Under the pieces are notes generated by a model. It was not told the origin of the DNA. It did not search any database and worked only from the letters and a program-made list of their open reading frames with translations. 64,000 nucleotides of DNA, from assembly GCA_040954595.2 (NCBI GenBank), contig CM082595.2, positions 1,488,001 to 1,552,000 on the forward strand, given 5' to 3'. This document shows positions 15,001-30,000 of the stretch, piece after piece. Each line of letters opens with the position of its first letter. Positions within the stretch are counted from its first letter, which is position 1. The DNA comes from Balanoglossus misakiensis. Its lineage: Eukaryota; Hemichordata. The position numbers and the translations under genes were made by a program.

Positions 15001-18000
15001 TTGTTTCTATGTATTATAATTATATTGCTACATTATCCAAATGTTACAAATTTATGTAGTGTTTCTTCCTATTATAATTACATACTAATATATTATTAAA
15101 ATGTTATAAATTTCAAGGATTTACAACATGGCACACAATGGTTGAAACACTTTGATACTAACGTCAGCAAATTTCATATTTGTCGCCTTCTGAACAACAG
15201 AAATATTACTTACACAAAGCGACAAACTTCACAGTTGCCAATCTGTAACTACTTTGCCGATAGCTTTGTCAAGTCTCGTTGACCTTTGGCCCTTTTCAAC
15301 TACTTTTGGTCAAAGGTTACACCAATCACACAACAAAGAATAGAATGACTGACAGTAAAGGTGGAAAGGTGACAGTTAATCAATCCGTAATCAGCAAAGT
15401 ATCAAGCGGCCATTATTCTATAATGTCAATACATTCCAAAATCACTACACGATTACACTTGTGAAGCAGATTAATCTACGAAGTGAGGTCAACTTTTAAC
15501 CAGGACATCACATCATGTGCTTCTTGAAGTTTTACCCTACATTCAACAGTGAATATTGTACTTTAAGCCTTCAGTTTTCCTCCTTTCAGGAAATACTCGA
15601 AAATTACAACAAAGAAAGATACATTTTCATCAAGCATAATTCCTATTATCTTAAAAAATTAATGTACAGATTGGTGGCAATCTTTATTTTCAAAGATAGG
15701 TTTCTCATTTCCATCAATCCAACTTTGAATGCAATGGTACAATGGTATAAGGATTATCTTCAAGAAAGACCATTATGATACTTGAGCATCTGATACTCAA
15801 TAATCCAAGGTTTCATGACTGACATTTCAGATGGTACAAATTATACGTAATGTAAAACTAAAAACACTTTTGACATTTAAGATGGTATATCTTATGAAAT
15901 GTAGAACTAAAAAGCAAAATGTTATCTATCTAAAGTTACAGCACTGCATGTTGTATGAAATTTGCCTGTTGCCAATCTAGGCTCAGGCAAGATTTTTAAC
16001 CCTTTGGTGTTTGGTTTAGACAGGTTTTAATGTAGTAATGGTCACCATACAGGAACAAAAATCCTTTGCGTACAGTCTCAGTACTGTAGAGTGACCTGAG
16101 TGAGCTTGCATTCCATTTTTAATAGTACTTGCAAATATAAAAGCCCAAGAATAAAGACTTGGGAAGTTTGGATTCAAGGCATGTGCATTCTACAAAGTCT
16201 AGGGAATACAAAATACAGATTTGAGGTGAGCTTGGATTTCAGGTTAGTGAACATGTCAATCGTTTTCATGTTGAAAAACATCTTGGCAATTTGGTACTTT
16301 CTTGTAATATGTTACCGAATATGGGACTATCCCCCATGACCTGAACTTTCTGTCCTGTGGACTGTTTAGCCCACTGCACAGGTCTAGATCAAAGTATTTA
16401 GCAACAGGGGTGGCAGGGTGTAAGGGTGGCATCAGGATCTGAATACCAATAGAGGACAGACCACTAAATTGGACTTGCCAAGTCCAATTTTTTGTTGCAT
16501 GTTGATTGTAGACCAATCATAACATTTAGATTTGTCACATGCAGCTGCTTCACCAATCAGAGTTAAGTATTTCCTTACCTTGTTTCTGGGTTGTACCCAA
16601 GGACATAGAAGAAGCTGTCTTCTTTTGCTGCATCAAATTCTCTGACACCCAGTATGTCTTTATAGTGATGTACTTTGCATTTACCTCTGGAATAAAGATT
16701 TGGAATAATACTGTAATTAATATTCATGATGACAAAATCATTTGAAGATGACCATTTAATCTCTCAATGATACCATTCTAATCCCTATACAAGAGACCAC
16801 ACTAAGCTGTAACAAGAAACCTTGGTAGTCTTTGTGAAAGTCTACTCGAAACTCCACAAGACACTATTTTGTTTGAGCTAAGCTTTAGAACCTCTCTTTT
16901 AAGTCGATAAAACTGAACAGACAAACACAGTGTTTTTTTAAATATAACCTATGACAGTCTTCCTCACATCTGTGAGATATCCCTTACTCAGACAGATTTC
17001 ATATCCGCTAAATAATTAAGAACTAAGCAAAACAGTCTGGTTTCTACTAGTTACATGACAGAAATCCACACTGTCTTAACATAACCTGTATTGACTTCCG
17101 AAGATTGAGTTGGACTAATCTGTATTAACTCTGCTGGCCACATTGCCTCTCCTTTGTCTAGTATAATACACGTGACCTATAATACTAATGTTTCTATTTT
17201 GAAAACATTGCTTTAAGCACCGTGCTGTTGTACTATATACGCCTGAAAGAATTACTGAACCATGAACTGTGCATTGACACAGTATAGTTGTTTTTGCTAG
17301 TATTGAAAATACCACAGATAGTTTTATGAAAGCAAAGCTGCTGGCTAGCTATTAAATACTGTGATTATGCAGACATCCTACCTGAGTGCCGAGATTGGGT
17401 AAGAATCGCTGGCGTCCGATATGAAGAGTTCTCTTCCTTTAATGGTCTTATCCTTAAGAAGATTGCCGATCCCTGAGTCTGTGGAATAAGCACACGGTGT
17501 GTTCGATTTGTCAGACATTAACCAGCTAATGAATTTTATCTACAGCCATAGACAATGAAATCCAGAAAATGTCAGCCATTGCCAGTGATATGACCTCTGA
17601 CATAAGTCAAGAATGCCGTAGTAATTCTAACACGAGAGGGCAGTAATGCTTAGAACGACGGCGCCAGCCGTCATACGTCAGCTATTATGGTAGAACAGAG
17701 ACACTGAGGTAGAAAGATCGATAATGTATGCACTTGAAATTAAAGGGGAATGTCTTCTGAACTGCACACTGTGACTGTTTTGTTACAAACTAACAACATT
17801 TGATACATCTTGTAACAAAGTAACTAAAAATGTGCCTAATAGTAATGATGTATTGTTTGCCATGATGTATAGTGTAATACAAAGTAACAAATATGTTGTA
17901 TTCGATGATGTACATTGTTGCAGTTACGCTACTTTGACAAGTTAGTGACGCATACCCGCAGAGAGAACAGCCTGCGCCCTTTAAAGATTTGGGGGATTTT

Positions 18001-21000
18001 TACATTTTTATCAGACATTCTCCATACGCCACAGGTAAATTTGACTGAAATACGGCATGAAAACTTCACCAAGATGATTGGTGTATGGTATGATACCCCC
18101 TCAGATTACCAATTCAGACAATTTGACAAAACGAAATGAAACAAAATGAAACGAACAGAAAAATGATACATGGCAATTGGAATAAAATAATAATGACATT
18201 TGTTTAATATACAAATTGAATGACAGTGATACAACACAGTAGATATCATATGATATGGTAATCACTACCAATCCATCAATGATATTGATAATCACGGTCA
18301 ATTTGTAAGTTAATCACGAAACTATCTCAGAGATGTCTTTACTGTAATCTGAAACAGCTGAGCCAATATGAAATGGAGCTGGTTTTTCCCTCTTTTTAAT
18401 TTTTCAGGACTGCTGAAACAATAAGCACTTGTCAGCTTCCTTTCACAAAAATATAACAAGTTAAAACTCACTGTTTTCAATGTGTCTATCTTGTACTAGG
18501 AGCTGATACACTGAATCTGGTACTTCAGACGGCCGATAAAACCACTTGACTGTTACATGAAGTGTGTCTCGCTTGCTCTGTGAAGAAAGGAATGACAAAC
18601 AACATTAGTTGATGACCAACGAAAACTGGCATCATGTCAGAGTATTATTAAATAATCCTTCAAAATGAAATCACTTTGGCATGATCTAGTAGTTAGCGTG
18701 CTATTTTTTACATCAGTTATCGTGAATCGTGAATGCAAAACAACATCCCTTGACAAAACTGGCCGGATCATTCTCTGACGATTGACAACGTCACAAGAAA
18801 CCTCTCATTTCTAATAAAATGGCTTCGAACAACACAACAATGTATAAAAAAAATATCCATGTAAGGAGACATTTAGACTACAGGAAGTTACTAGTGTTTG
18901 TGTTGTCTTCCAGGCAACAACAAACGCACACGGATAAACATGATCAGAAGATGGAAAATTTGTCTCTGTTTGTCAAAACCTCTAGGTTTTTTGTCAATCC
19001 TTTCAAGTACATTACTCAATGTGTACTAGCTGCAATGTAATGACTTTAAAATTGAGTACATAAGACGACAAACACAGCGTTGATTATACACGGACAAGAA
19101 TACAAATACACAGTGTTTATACTGAACGCAGTTGAGTAGTCTTGGAATACATGGTTGAATTCACAATGAATAGGAGGTCTGTATTATTCATATAGATAAG
19201 GACTAGCAGAGGTTGTAAGTAACAGGAATGACAATGTGGCTATCAGTAACAGTTTTTGTTGACCTATGGTTGGAATGATGGGTAATTTAACAAACACAGG
19301 GTATGAAATCAGAGCTGGGAACTTCGCTAGAGTTTATTGATTCCTGCACGCAGTCAATATTCTAGAAAGCACCTTCTTCTGGTAAATGGCAAGATAATGT
19401 GTTCAATCTTCATGAAAGTAAATGAATGTCCTCAGGCAATAAAGGGGTGTGTGATCACTCAGAATAATGCAGAGACTCAGAGAATATAAGCTATCAGGAT
19501 CACACAATGTATTTGTCTGTCATGTCACTGATATGTGTACTGAATCAGTGATATCACCACAAACAGCAGAAAATAACTGAAAGGTTTTCAAACGATGTCA
19601 GTACACTCCAAGGATCAATTGAACACTGCATGCCTGGAATAAGCCACTGTCTACTTTAGAATGACCCTTGCGATCGTTTGTACCACGCTCTGGTTACATA
19701 GTCAACATAGTGAGTGACCAGCATTAAACATTCTATGCACATGCTCCCATAAGCTGATATTCCTCAACAAATCCCCTTCAATTTAAACATAACACCTTGA
19801 GATTTGTTCATTCAGGGTTTATATGCGGTTCACTACTGACAATGTCACCTGATTTGCAAAATCAGACACTTTGAAATGGCTACTTAGGGGAGGCAACACA
19901 TTTATTTAAATGAATGCGACAGATGCAAGCCTTTTCTAAATGACTTTTTATCGTACTCTACATAAAACTTCAATGTTTAAGTCGTGTAGCTGACACATTA
20001 ACCCTGCCATAAACACAATTTGGTTCAACTTTCAGTATTTTCAATTGAGCCAAAACCATCAGGAAGGAGTACACTGAAAGATTTTGACCTTTCTCTTGTC
20101 GTTATTCCTCAAGTAAAATTTCAAAAATAACACCTACCAGATGTTTCAACAAAAAATGATTGAATTTTCCTGAAACTGTTTTTTCCCCATAGCCCTGTTT
20201 CTTCTAATGCATTTTCTGCCAGGGTTGACAGATTTGTTCCGATACATTGACTCCCTTCACATCAATTCACGCAAAAGAGTTCATTTATTGATGACAGGAT
20301 GAGTCCAAATTTATGACAGAGTTATATCTGTTTAATTTAATCCTCTTAAAACAGTACTCAGTAAAATCAACAAAGTTCTTTTTTCCATTTAGACATTTAT
20401 TTCATTTGATGTTTATAGAAAACAGTTCCATTCTATTATGATGAGCATTATTATTTGTAAAAACCCTTAGAAAGGAAATGAAAACAGTCTTCAGTGACCT
20501 TTGAGTAAATTAACCAGGCCGTGACCAAGCTTACATCCGGTGAAGGCCAAAGTTGTTTTGTGTACATGTGGATCTCAACCTTCACCACTTGTAGTGCACT
20601 CCAAGTGGTCAAAACAAGAGATGTTTATTCCCCAAAATGTCAATACTGAGATTCAGGTATATTTTAACAATTTAAGAAGAAAATATTGCCATTTCCTACA
20701 TTTTTAAAATATAAGACTTTCATTTATTTAAAACTCAGATTAATTGAAGATCAGAACAAAATTAGTACAAAACACATTTTGTGATTTATACGTCCAAATG
20801 TACATGTTATTAGAAAGTTTAACACTTGAAGTAACGTTGATGGGGATAATGTAATGACAATAGATTAAGAGAGTGTATAATCATGCTGCCATAATGTGTC
20901 TTTCCTGTGCTGAGGCAATAATGTTGCTGTATCAATATTACACGTATCATAAAATTTATGAAATGGAACACTGCATGATTTGCAAACGGAAAAGGCACCT

Positions 21001-24000
21001 GACACAAAGCCACATATTGAAATGGCGGAGTTTATGGGCAACCATAACATCACAGATCTACAGCACACTGTTACAACATGCAAATAAATTATACTGACCA
21101 TCATGTAAAAGACATAAAAAGGCTTTATATAAGCTCTTATAAAGACAGGCTTTCTGCCTGAGGGGAGATTTTGATGTCCACATCTGACACTATAGTTGAT
21201 GACTTATCGGATATGTAATAAGATGTTCCTTGGTATTACTGTTAGCTGCAATCTGATATGCCATCCTCAATTTGAATATCCCGGACGTGGTATTGTACGA
21301 TGTCTACATCAATCTTTAACTCTTATCAAATTCAGTCATTCCCTCTTGTGAGCACATCAAATATGCACACTGTACAACACATCAACGGAACAATGCATGA
21401 AGTACTAGCTAGCCTAGCTGACTAAACTAAACCCATTCTGAGCCAAAACATACTTAAACACCAGTATTGACATCACCAATTGCAAAGACCAACAGTCACA
21501 AAACAATACAGTACAGCACAGGCAATCAACTGTCAGTTGCATATGAACTTTGAGGTGTACATGTACAATTGTACATTCAAAGTATTGTGCACCGTACAGT
21601 ATAAAGATATTCATACAAAATTTGTCCAAATCCTGATCCATTTCGTTATATTATTCAGGAAGTGTTTCATTTTTCTGTCAGTTGCTAAAAATGCCCCATC
21701 CAGGGCTCATTTTGTAGCCAGTTTAACAAAGTATTTGTCAGAAAATTGGAAGTATCGTTTATCAGAGAATACAGAGATACAATTACAGAAGAGCCAGAAT
21801 GTCCTTATTCCATCAACTCATCAATACCATCTAAATTGAACACTTAAGAAGCAATCTCCCATGATGTTACACACAATTTATGATGTATTGTCAGTAATTC
21901 CCAGTCAAAATTTCAAAATTGGTGATTTTTCATGATATCCGTCTTTGTCGCTGATTCCTCTCAACAAACTTTCAAGACTAGTTAAAATGAGCCCAGGCAT
22001 TCTGGCAAACAAATTATAAAGCAATTTTATAATGGATATCAGTTCAAGTGAATGTTGTTGATAGTGGCCATGAAAGGGTTAACAGAAGATCACTGTTACG
22101 AGATACTTACATGAATAATCAGTGTGCAGAAAATAGAGACTAAATAAATTGGAAGGGTGAGAAAACTGTTCCCATGGCAACAGATTCGATGACCAGTATA
22201 TAATTTCCTGTTTAACAAAAACTATCAATTTTTATTGACAACTTCGGAGAAGATTAAACCGCTGTGATGCACATTTACATCCTTATTGATCGGGCAAAAG
22301 GGGTTACTATGGCAACGAAAGGACAGGTGTTGCGATATGTTAGGAAGAGAGGTGGACAAGCTTATCAAAGCCATTAGATGTCATAGCTACTGCTCCTGTC
22401 ATGAATTTCAATCAAATTGCTTTCACTGCATATCGTTTAATGATCGAAGGAATGTTCATATTTCCCACCTCCATTCAGTGTATTGTATGATGTGAACTGT
22501 AAACCATCTTTTACACACAGGTAATGTATTTGCTGGAAATGAAACCTGACAGGTCCAATCTACAATATTAAACCTTTATTGAAAAGTGGAAACTGAAATG
22601 TTCAATGATAATATTAATCAAATAGTGATGTCAGAGTGGTTTCAGAGTCCAGTATAAATGATGTTATGAACACAAATATGAATGGACATTGCAATTCTGA
22701 ATACAGCTGACTGAACATTTCATTTAATAACCTTTTCAGTGTGGACACCATTCAGATGAAATGTATTTTTCACTTTGCATGCATACGGTGGTTCGATTAG
22801 ACTTAAAGCCTCTCTAGCTGTATCTTTATGCATTTTACTTTATGCCCCAAAATACCGTGCAATCCTTGGAGAGGTTGTGGTTTCCCATAATTAAGTAATA
22901 TTGCCTTTGAATCAACCCTTGAATCAACCTAGTTGGTGAATTTTAAACACTTTTTTTCTTAATGTGACTGTCATGTGTCCGTTTCAAAACACGAAGTGAA
23001 TTGACCATCAGTAGTTTGCGATGACCTTTCCTAAGTGGATGACAAATTTCTGTGAATGTCGCAAAATGAAAATTGTCAATTTACACAGTAAATTGATACA
23101 CTGTATCAAAGAAATACATAGTAGCATGATCTATGTAGACATGCCTATTTGCCAGATTGCATCAGGCTACATTCTAATTCAATACACACAGCTGTTGGCA
23201 ACATATTCATTTCGAGCTAAAGTGCTTGCAGAAGGAAAGAGCTTGTCACGTCAATAAATAAGTCAACGCTACACGTTTAAAATGTTAACTCGCAAATGAA
23301 ACTGGCAAAGGTTAATACTACATTTCATAATTAAAGTAATACCCTACACTTTGATGCATGTATAGGTGGATCACAGAAAACACTGTATTATTCAGTTTAC
23401 ACCCTGCGAATAAATACATCAATTTCATTTGAAAATTCTGACCATAACATGCCCATCTTCCATTTCGGTTACTATAGCAACTAAGTCACCATGGTGACCA
23501 AGTTTATTTTTATAGGTGACTGGGAAAAACATGTGTTTAGTTCAAAATGACCAGTTGTGTCACCATAAAAGCATCTTATTTTTATCGTCGCTAAAAACAA
23601 AGAGCAATTCACTCAGACTGCGCAAATGTACGTGACCTGACATGCCGCCAACATAGTTTGCACTTTTAATACTGACAAATGAAGAGACCTGTTTGGGGAA
23701 TGCATAATGGCTACACCTCCGGGCAGTAAAACAATATCAAAGCTTCAATCAGTCATTATATTAACAACATAGCCAATCTCTAAGGGTCCACATTATACAA
23801 CGTCACGCTGCATATGATATCAACCCACAGCTATACTTGATGGGCATTTAAAGGAGAATGAGATATACACACAATCATAGCAGTACCTCAAGGAGGAAAT
23901 AAGATAAAATAGGGTATACCTGAAACAATGTTTGAATTTCACCTGTGGCAAAAAACTAGAGCACATCAACTCAATAATGGCAGAATTTTAGACTAGTTCT

Positions 24001-27000
24001 AAAGAGCGAACTGGTGGTGAATGTAAACTTACCAGTCTAAATTCCTGAATGCCACAGATAAAATATGGCATATCTGCTCGTTGGCTTTCAATGTAAACAT
24101 TATCTGTAAAGAAAAGAAAACAGATTATTAGAAATAAGAGATGATCAATGTGATGTTTTCTTCAGACATGTCATTTATCAAAATTTAACAATTCAATTAA
24201 TTATTTAAAAGGAAGCACATAATGAAGGGTAATTAACGGGTAGTAATTAAACATGACTGGCTAATGATATTACCAATCATAAAATAATCACAAGGTCATT
24301 TTAATTACCGTATGTCATAATTTACATAACCCCCCTTTTCCAGTCCCTTTCACATAGACCAGCATATTAAAAGAACCTCTATAAACTGGACATCTTTGCA
24401 AACCGAACAATTTCTTCAGTTCTTTCGGTGTTCATTTTATATATTAATTTTACAGTGTATGTTATTAAGATTTCCTCTGGATAGGATTTCATATCTTGCT
24501 TATAATTCGCAAACCATATTATGACAGTTCTAGTTACTGTGCCGGTTTAGTCAGTTTTATTTCAATACAATGTGATGGCTCTAATTAGTTTAGGATGTAT
24601 ACTGCACACGACGGTGACATGACAAATCATTTCCACTCGGATAAACTCCGATGTACTGATGGAACACATCAACATCAAGTTACACCGGTGAGGCCAGTCA
24701 TGAAATTGTCAAATTGAAAACATCCATGGCTTCCTCCATTAAAAGGTGCCATATTGACATATCACAGTAGAGGTTATGCAAAATCGTTAATACTGACAAA
24801 TAAACAGAATAACCTTTAATCATTAGGTATTTAAATCAAATTTAAGAACAGGATTCTAGAATTTATAAAACATTGACACAGTTAATCACTGAAGTGAATT
24901 AATTATGCGGCATTATACACTCACATTTATAATTAACACACTGTGATAATTAGCTTGATCCTGTACATGTCAGCTCTCAATTAAATTCATGATTGACAGG
25001 CACTGAAGTGACTGAAAATCTATCTAATGACTGCAAAACTATGACCTCTACAGAAAAATAGTGAATCATTAAATTTCTTCTTGAAAGCAAGAAAAGGCTT
25101 TTGTTATTGAAGTTTTTAAGATTCATCCAGGATATCCTGTCTTGTAAATATGGAAACCCTTTCTATAAAAACAGAATGACGTATAAATGTACTTGTTTAC
25201 TAGAACACTGGACATTTTGAAAGCTATTTTTATCAATCATAATAAGCATCATCAATAACAAATGTTGGTAAAATTGTACATGCTTATATAAGGTCTCCAA
25301 ATAACTCACGAAGCTTTATAGGAAGACACTGGAGGAGAATCTATACAAATTGTCTGAATACAGTGAGATGAAGTCCATATAATAAAGCATACAAGGCATT
25401 ACTTATATTTGCATGTAATTATTGAAATGACATTTGCGTGAAACCGCAAGTTTTGATGACTGTTCGCCCCAGAGTTCCCGCACTGAATAATAATGATCAA
25501 TAAAGTGGCGCCCTCTTCAGTTCAGATTTAGCTGAATGAGCTTTGTTGAATTTGAAAGTTTACAAAAAATCTTTGATGACAGGAATAAACCGCAAATTGC
25601 CAGTAAGATGTTTTTATTATTATTTCCAATCTCGGAGTTATATTTAAATTGTTGAATTCCTGTAGCAATACAGTTTGATGTTCTCACCATATGGTGTTTA
25701 CGACAGTCATACTTGGATTTTAACGGACAATAAAGTGTTTCTCACATTCTCAATTTTTGATGTCTCATATCTCCAAAGCCCAATGATAATACAACTGATT
25801 GTTAAAAAGTTTCATAAAAAGAATTATCGCTGCAACATGTGTTAAATTGTCAGATCAGATTATGTATCATGTGTTCCTCATCAAAATTATAGGGCACCTT
25901 ATTTTTTTTCTGAATCACCTTAGTTTAGTACAACTGTACTAGAAAAATTAGCTTTATCACTGCATCCTGTTACAAAAACAGGAATATTGCAAAGGAAATT
26001 GATCTTCGAGTAGACCATGTTCTTGTATGCACTGCAGTTCATAGTGATATCTCAACAAAACATCATTGATCGATCGCTTAACACAAGAGAATCATTGCAG
26101 ATATGGCGTACCACAGAAATCCGTTTCTTTATCCCCTCATACATGCACGTATGCTATCTTGAAATGTTCAAGGGTTGAATTTTTATACAATCAAGATTTT
26201 TGTCTGGTGTATACACATGAGATAGTGTGTGCTCTGATAATGATGTTGTCATGGTTACTGCAGCATTTTCTTTCCTTTCGATGATAATGGTTAGATTCCG
26301 GGAGATCATTTATGCATTCAAGCATTTCAGAAATGAAATGCCAGCTGTAATTTTTCCTGATTGATAATATGATACAGATACAGTCAGTATTGTAACACAG
26401 ATTCTTTGACAGTGATTAGCACAAAATGCTTGTACTTCAATGATATCAAATGACTCCCTTACTATAAATCATGCCATTACATTCAAAATAAGACTAGTTA
26501 CCTTCTGATCATTATCTACATGTATGTGAACTTTATTATTACATTTGAATTAAGACAATATGTTGAGCTTTAGATACATAATACAGAAAGATATGGGCTA
26601 CGAAAGGCCGTTTACAGTGAGTAAGAATTCAAATCCATGATCTTACTGTAGGGCAACAGCACAAGGCCGATAACCAGGGCAAGATTATGGACCAGGGCAA
26701 TAGCAAGGAGGGCAATAGTAGGGAACTACTCAGGTCAATAGCAAGTATACATCCCATTCCCAGGGTAATATGTAATATTCATCTAGTGCCAGGATATTGT
26801 CGACATACCCTTTCCATTACTGAAAACAATTACAAGGAGTCAGCAATATTCTTCAGATTTTTATGATTATTATAAGTTAGTGGTTTTTGCATGAAGAGAG
26901 CAGTAAAAGAAAGTGCCTGGGAATTTTACATTCTTCTTTGGACGGATGGTTTCATTTCATGTGCCCTGGGGGCAATAACAAGGCGGTGACCCAGGGAAAT

Positions 27001-30000
27001 AACATTCTACCAAAGGTGGTTATTACTGTCAGTGTATTGACAGATTATAAGCACTGTGAAACATCCTATCTTTTACACGGCCCTTGGCTATACCTGACAC
27101 ACACACACACAGTGCAATCACTGTCAAATCTACCTTTTGACTACACCATTGTTGCCTAGTCTCCTTTCCACCAACACACTGTTAACATGTTGAACAGACA
27201 CGTCTGTTGTTGTATTCAGTGTTTGAATACACCTCACACATCCCCATTACCCACCGGACATAAATCATTCATTACATTTCACTAAGGTGGGACACCTCTG
27301 ACATGTTGCTTTCAATAGCACCGTACATTGTGTAATTTTAACCACAATCGTTTCCTGAGGTATACCTTCACAAATGTTCGAAGAATTGGACTTGTCATAC
27401 CTTGAATACTAGATCCTGTGGTTACAGAAACTCAATATCTTTTTAAACTCTAAAGATCTCTCCGTTTTAGAATGTCCTGCCTCCGAGCATATGTGGTTTG
27501 ACTACTTGTCCGGTCAGGGGGTTTCTATTGAGAATCTAGCATAGTGGGTGGTTACGGTGTATTCATCTCACAGATCTTTGTGTGGGGTAATACCAATAGC
27601 AATTTTCATTTCAAGACTAAACCAATGTCTTCTCAAAAGTAACCAATGCAATTATAAGAATCTGTGTTTTAAATTTGCCATGCTCATGATAAAATCTCAG
27701 CACACAGTCACTGGTAACTCTGATAGTAGCATACACTCTACCAGATCGGCTGAAGTTTTACAAGTGCCTGGGTAATAGTCTCAATATCTGCAACAAACTG
27801 GTTGAGTAATTGGCCGATTTGCTGTCCGCTTTTTTTATCAGTATGCTTCAAACTAAAAGGCGAACAATGTTACTCTTTTGTTGATCACATCAATTCAAAA
27901 CCGTTGAATCCCAAAGTAAGCCTACCTTCAGAGTCAGGTAATAGAACCTTTCAAAAACCTCAGTTAACCTCTGTCACAGCTGACATAAATTCAGCATAAA
28001 TTCAAATTCCTCATGTCATTTGACCTGGCTGTACAATTATTGGTATTTTCGACAAATGGAATGTGAGAATCATTTAAGAATTTAGAAAGGGAAATTAGTA
28101 TCAATGTAGTTAACGGATAAGAGCTGACACGCATGATTGGACTTTAATAGATGTTGTAGGGGCCAGATTCTAGTGCATGACAACACCCTCTGAAACAGCA
28201 GAGCCATGGTAATAACAATGGAGGATTTAACTCTTCACTCTCCGCACTTTGAAGTCAACACACCGGAACAATGCTGCAAAACATTCCAAGAATGTCAACG
28301 CAACATCTGAGTTACACACAGGATAATCTTAAAAACCCAGCCAACGTTGTGGTTACTGGTAAACATGTCTGAGTATGTCACAACTAGAAACCAGACTTTT
28401 ACAGTTATATAGGGGGGTCACAATCAATCAGCCCTACTGCATCACGTTGCAAAACAAAATAAGCATATATATACACTCTTCGTGTTCAAGCTCTGAATCA
28501 AATACAGTGCAAGTTATTTTTTTTAACGCAGACATCAATAAGGCCTAGATAACTACTGTACCAAGAAGTCCCCTCAGGGCAACAGGGTCAAGATTTGATG
28601 GCTGATGACATTACACAGTAAAGCAGAAATATCGGCTCTTTCAGTCACAAGTAAAAACAGATGTAATTGATGAAGATAACACAAAAACTACGAAACAAAA
28701 CATACCCACGGGACCTATCACTGCATTCATAAGGAGACCTTAAATCAACAAAATTTCCTTCCCCAATAACACTATTTATTTCTATGTTCCTGCTAGAATG
28801 GAGATTAAGAGAAAATTAAGTAGTATTTTATAGAAAGGTAACAACCTAACTGACAGGCAATGAATGGTGAGTGGAATGCACATTAATTATTGACGAGTGA
28901 GCAACTATGAAGGAGGCTGTAGGTGCAATTACTACAGCAAGGACATATCTACATGGTTGAACTGCAAAGCAATCTATTACTGTATAATCAATGGTATGTA
29001 TGCCTGCATATTTTGCGTCCTTAGTCACAGAAGAAGGAGATTATTCCCTGTCTAATCTCAGAAATGTGTTCAAACACATTTATCAAAAAAATCTGAATTA
29101 ACCTCTTACCCGATTATCTTATGATGTTGCAACAATTTTCGTTTATTTCAGAATGCATTTCACATATATGATACAAACTTGGTGTATTTTCACATAAAGC
29201 AATATTCTCCTGTGTTCATATTAGAACAAGTAAACTGATTAGTCAAATTTTACACATATTTTTGTCACCCTGCTACTAATGTGGCCGGGCCATCTGATAC
29301 TCAAGAGGTTAAGTCAGGATATATTTTCTTTCGCTAGTAATGACACGTGGATTACACAAGCCACCACTTTGTAAATTACCAATTCCTGTAAGTGTGTGAG
29401 GTTGCTATATTTTCCTTTCGTCAACTCTGACATATCAAATTTCAAACTTCTGTCAGCTTCAAGTGGATTGTGTTTGATATTTTCAGATTTGGAAGTATTT
29501 TTATCATTCGGTTTCACTCCTGAGAATATTGATCTGGACCACATAATAATTTGATATCTTGCTGTCTCAAGGATTAAACTATACCTGAAATGTACAATGA
29601 CGAAGTACATTTACTGCACAATTTATAAGTTTCATGTGAAATGTAGTTTGGCATACATTGGAGGCTCCTCTTCATATCATACAACTACAGATGAAGGATG
29701 TTTTATAATATCAGTCAAAGTGAAGCCAAGTCACATGTGTAACAGCCTAGGTCAGGGTGAATTATTCAATAAATGTACGATACAACAGTTTTGATGTCAT
29801 AATCTGGAGAGTGGGTTTCAAAAACTCAGGTACTGTCAATTACATGACCTGATCATTTGCAAAGATACCAATGACAGGGCGTGCTTATAAATACTGAAAA
29901 TTCAATGAATGATGCCCACACAATGGATGCAAACAGCTGCATCTGACAAACGTCACTACTTTCAGATCTAAGAGCCTCCAGTTCCTGCTGCGATACCCAA

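Larger units (their letters stand above)
11790..16578. other. RERE intron with several repeat structures
   Basis: Intron between RERE exons 5 and 6. It holds a foldback element at 13,081-13,264, a degenerate minisatellite near 13.75-13.95 kb and a four-unit tandem repeat at 14,866-15,114. Short open frames such as one at 13,909-14,181 cross the minisatellite and resemble nothing I know. I see no additional exon. Confidence 0.6.
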
